Shown: one piece after another, positions 32,757-33,363 of the stretch | Numbering within the stretch: position 1 is the first letter of the stretch | Layout: the number at the start of each line of letters is the position of its first letter | Origin: Lewinellaceae bacterium SD302 | GTDB taxonomy: Bacteria; Bacteroidota; Bacteroidia; Chitinophagales; Saprospiraceae | Assembly: GCA_002591745.1 (NCBI GenBank) | Contig: PDLQ01000044.1 | Location: 1-33,363, forward strand | Direction of reading: 5' to 3' | DNA length: 33,363 nt | The notes under the pieces: model-generated | What the model was told of the DNA's origin: nothing | The model's input: the letters and a program-made list of their open reading frames with translations, nothing else | Database searches by the model: none | Made by a program: the position numbers and the translations under genes

Positions 32757-32793
32757 AACAAAAAAAAGCCGTCGGAATCTCCGACGGCTTTTT
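32757..32793. terminator. Bidirectional intrinsic terminator
   Basis: Stem GCCGTCGGA/TCCGACGGC with a 3-base loop, A-run before and T-run after, so it can end transcripts from both sides. It lies between the maltokinase-like gene and the convergent small gene. Confidence 0.88.
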
Positions 32794-32818
32794 TCTTTAG
32801 CAGTTATTGTATGTGGCT

Positions 32819-33055
32819 CTAGCAAAGCGCGCAGGCCCGACTTTCCTCACTGTACCAAAGGATACGGCGCAGCGTGTCTTTCGGGGGAGTAAAAGCGATC
32901 TTGGGCAGATTGCTTTGGGCCATACTGAGCTCATCCAGTTCCGTAGCGAGAATCGGGTCAGCGGCGAGAGCAGCCTCCGTTTTCTCCGCCTGAGCAGTGG
33001 TGTTGTCGCCGTACAGGTAGGCGACCAATTGTATTGGTGTAAAGTTTTGCATCAT
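32819..33055 (-). CDS. Small conserved protein, anti-sigma-like N-terminus
   Basis: A 78-residue protein, start at 33055 or 33052 (MMQNFTPIQLVAYLYGD); the longer frame from 33094 adds unmatched residues. The beginning, in which TPIQLVAYLYGDNTTAQAE is followed by an Ala/Glu-rich helix (EAALAADPILATELDEL), is typical of small Bacteroidota proteins resembling the cytoplasmic part of anti-sigma factors, without a zinc site at the start. It ends in a Cys-containing tail (SRACALC). No sigma factor gene lies beside it in the window. Confidence 0.6.
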   Translation of the reverse strand: MMQNFTPIQLVAYLYGDNTTAQAEKTEAALAADPILATELDELSMAQSNLPKIAFTPPKDTLRRILWYSEESRACALC

Positions 33056-33203
33056 CAACGTTCGATTGGTGTATAAAATAGTTGCGAGAGACACGCATAA
33101 AACCCTCGTAATCTAGGGAATATTGTGGAGGTAAAGGGAATTGAAGTGTTAAAAAACCGGATAAAAACACTGCTCCTCTCCTTTCGGTGACGAGCTGCAC
33201 TGA

Positions 33204-33278
33204 TCATCCCTTCGGTCGCCGGAGTTGTCGCAGGCTACTTGGAGTTAGCTTGACTTTAGCGGTGATTGATTGTTTCAT
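33204..33278 (-). CDS. Very short frame overlapping the edge gene
   Basis: A 24-codon frame (MKQSITAKVKLTPSSLRQ...) whose ATG overlaps the upstream stop as ATGA. It could be the start of a gene broken by a stop or frameshift, or chance. No family recognised. Confidence 0.2.
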   Translation of the reverse strand: MKQSITAKVKLTPSSLRQLRRPKG

Positions 33279-33361
33279 GCCGCCGCTCTCCTCAGCAAAT
33301 ACTGCAAGTGCTGAACTTTGGCTTTTAAATAATCAACTTCGTGTTCTGAAGTCGATGTTGA
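33275..33361 (-). CDS. Partial gene at window edge (C-terminal end)
   Basis: 28 codons ending EHEVDYLKAKVQHLQYLLRRAAA, a basic amphipathic helix with heptad spacing, then stop. The start lies beyond the window. The composition resembles the C-terminal helix of a small regulatory or transposase-associated protein, but this is too short to assign. Confidence 0.35.
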   Translation of the reverse strand, partial: STSTSEHEVDYLKAKVQHLQYLLRRAAA

Positions 33362-33363
33362 AA

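Noticed and set aside
32958..33200. 80-codon minus-strand frame
   Set aside because: It overlaps the small anti-sigma-like gene in another frame, and no family was recognised.
1..33363. CRISPR array, tRNA or rRNA genes
   Set aside because: No regularly spaced direct repeats and no tRNA or rRNA core sequences were seen.

Overview
The window looks like a chromosomal segment from a Bacteroidota bacterium of the Saprospiria/Lewinella type. Four signs support this. A secreted PKD protein ends in a type B type IX secretion (gliding-motility) sorting domain. Several intergenic regions carry the Bacteroidota promoter form TTG-N19/20-TAnnTTTG. A TraR/DksA-like protein with a decayed zinc finger sits directly upstream of a Bacteroidota-style LspA. 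Housekeeping genes are mixed with long, structured, gene-free spacers. The assignment is an inference from gene families; no 16S or tRNA gene is present.

Layout. 1-3.8 kb: intergenic repeats, aldo/keto reductase, a TMEM220-like membrane protein, coaD, a short-chain dehydrogenase and a degenerate YrdC/YciO-family protein. 3.8-7.6 kb: a long imperfect hairpin, the secreted PKD/T9SS protein, a nested inverted repeat, and an AntA-like putative DNA-binding protein with its own promoter and operator-like repeats. 7.6-12.1 kb: minus-strand cytochrome c, SDR, rhomboid protease, a PhoD-like phosphatase fused to DUF1499, and a proline-rich protein overlapping it; tdk diverges from these. 12.7-14.3 kb: two long gene-free spacers flank a GreA/GreB-like protein. 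They hold several promoters and strong terminators with no coding gene between them, the best place here for undescribed small RNAs. 14.3-15.8 kb: gabD-type dehydrogenase. 16.2-22.9 kb: a TetR-TolC-MFP-RND efflux operon closed by a terminator. 23-24.2 kb: a candidate small RNA and two adjacent ArsR-family regulators. 24.2-27.5 kb: lspA, TraR/DksA-like gene, a secreted protein of unknown function and rpe. 27.5-33.3 kb: a candidate minus-strand RNA upstream of rpe, a DUF2279 protein, a dispersed repeat block, a rimK plus succinylglutamate desuccinylase-like pair, a maltokinase-like phosphotransferase with a strong terminator, a small conserved protein and a partial reading frame at the edge.

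How the genes fit together. The clearest unit is the efflux operon: TetR regulator, outer-membrane channel, lipoprotein adaptor and inner-membrane pump run in one direction, and the last two genes overlap. rimK and the desuccinylase-like gene are separated by 2 bases and probably act in one pathway of glutamate ligation and hydrolysis. No defence system, CRISPR array, prophage or biosynthetic cluster was seen. The most promising undescribed signals are non-coding: a multi-branched RNA candidate at 13.7-14.1 kb, a 75-nt minus-strand RNA candidate near 13.05 kb with a palindrome inside its promoter spacer, and a recurrent CATGRGATTA motif beside hairpins in three spacers.
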